64,000 nucleotides of DNA from positions 23,535,033 through 23,599,032 of the forward strand of contig CM029384.1 of NCBI GenBank assembly GCA_017165825.1, read 5' to 3'. Source of the stretch: Hepsetus odoe (lineage: Eukaryota; Chordata; Actinopteri; Characiformes; Hepsetidae). Made by a program: the position numbers and the translations under genes. Below are positions 63,679-64,000 of this stretch, piece by piece (the stretch's first letter is position 1; each line of letters begins with the position of its first letter). The notes beneath the pieces are model-generated. The model was not told where the DNA came from. It was given only the letters and a program-made list of their open reading frames with translations, and ran no database searches.

Positions 63679-64000
63679 TCAGATCTTGATCTCTGAGTAA
63701 TCCACATCGTCCATCTCATCATCCAGTTTAGCTAACTGATCCGAGCTCCCTCCGTGTGACCTGGGTGGGCAAGGTGGCGGAATCCGCGCCAGCTCTTTGA
63801 GGAGGACGCTGGAGAGCATTTGCTTGAAGTTGACGGGGATTTGGGAGGAGGCGGTGGAGACGGGAGAATTTCGGCTGTTTGCTGGATCCTGGCTGGCCTC
63901 TGTACTGTATTTGCTCCTCTCTCTGAGTGGCAGCACCTTGCTGTACAAGTCCCTGGGATTAGGATCGTCCTGTGGAGCTTCAGGCTCCTGCCTCCAGTTA
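63679..64000 (-). CDS. Unrecognised gene, 3' terminal coding exon (partial)
   Basis: The - strand is open for 106 codons from the window edge to a TGA at 63679-63681, with no splice acceptor needed inside. The upstream end lies outside the window, so the start is unknown. The product is hydrophilic. Visible features are a Pro/Asp-rich start (QDDPNPRDLYSKVLP), a Ser/Asn-rich middle (NSRNSPVSTASS), an amphipathic-looking FKQMLSSVLLKELARI, a proline run PPPCPP, and an acidic end LDDEMDDVDYSEIKI. I recognise no domain. Balanced codon use, lack of repeats and the acidic tail favour real coding over chance, but a long chance frame cannot be excluded. It converges with the atoh1-type gene; the stops are about 1.1 kb apart. 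Confidence 0.55.
   Translation of the reverse strand, partial: NWRQEPEAPQDDPNPRDLYSKVLPLRERSKYSTEASQDPANSRNSPVSTASSQIPVNFKQMLSSVLLKELARIPPPCPPRSHGGSSDQLAKLDDEMDDVDYSEIKI

Overview
The window is vertebrate nuclear DNA, almost certainly from a teleost fish. The evidence is one intron-containing bHLH gene of the atonal-1 family, many tRNA-derived SINE copies of teleost type, truncated RTE-clade LINEs, decayed Tc1/mariner transposons, abundant CA/GT and tetranucleotide microsatellites, and no operon-like gene packing. The SINE, RTE and Tc1 mix would fit an otophysan fish such as a catfish, characin or electric fish, but this is inference from repeat style and not proof.

Layout: about 61 kb (1-61 kb) is a gene desert. 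Only two coding features can be supported, both at the right edge. The first is a two-exon atoh1-type proneural gene on the + strand (exons 61456-61615 and 61947-62548; 253 residues), with a plausible promoter just upstream and a polyadenylation signal at 62867. The second is the 3' terminal coding exon of an unrecognised gene on the - strand (63679-64000, open to the window edge). They converge tail to tail.

The desert is filled by three SINE-like families, called here A, B and C. A is tRNA-derived with Pol III boxes and a GTCATTGTGA tail. B has a tail reading CTGGATAAGAGCGTCTGC. C is Mermaid-like. There are also four RTE LINE copies plus a 3' fragment, one TIR-bounded Tc1 element (7529-8499), several other Tc1 fragments, a 424-bp solo-LTR-like insertion nested in an RTE copy, a palindromic MITE, and large tandem arrays: a GGAT/ACAG/GATA array at 1.1-1.95 kb, a 1.1-kb GAGT array at 26.2-27.3 kb, a GT-rich degenerate array at 37.9-38.9 kb and a hairpin-forming minisatellite at 40.5-41.2 kb. 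A 69-bp module recurs at four loci with different copy numbers.

Between the repeats are non-repetitive stretches rich in homeodomain, POU, Sox and E-box-like words (for example 2.0-2.35, 9.06-9.49, 13.96-14.35, 20.64-21.07, 25.64-26.13, 55.29-55.66, 58.38-59.06 and 60.93-61.06 kb). A desert beside a developmental transcription factor gene commonly carries its enhancers, so these are candidate cis-regulatory elements of the atoh1-type gene. This is inference: no conservation test was possible. I found no convincing new multi-gene system. The most unusual items are the 69-bp modular repeat, the hairpin minisatellite with a four-unit higher-order period, the 72-bp duplication split by a SINE cluster, and the nested insertions.
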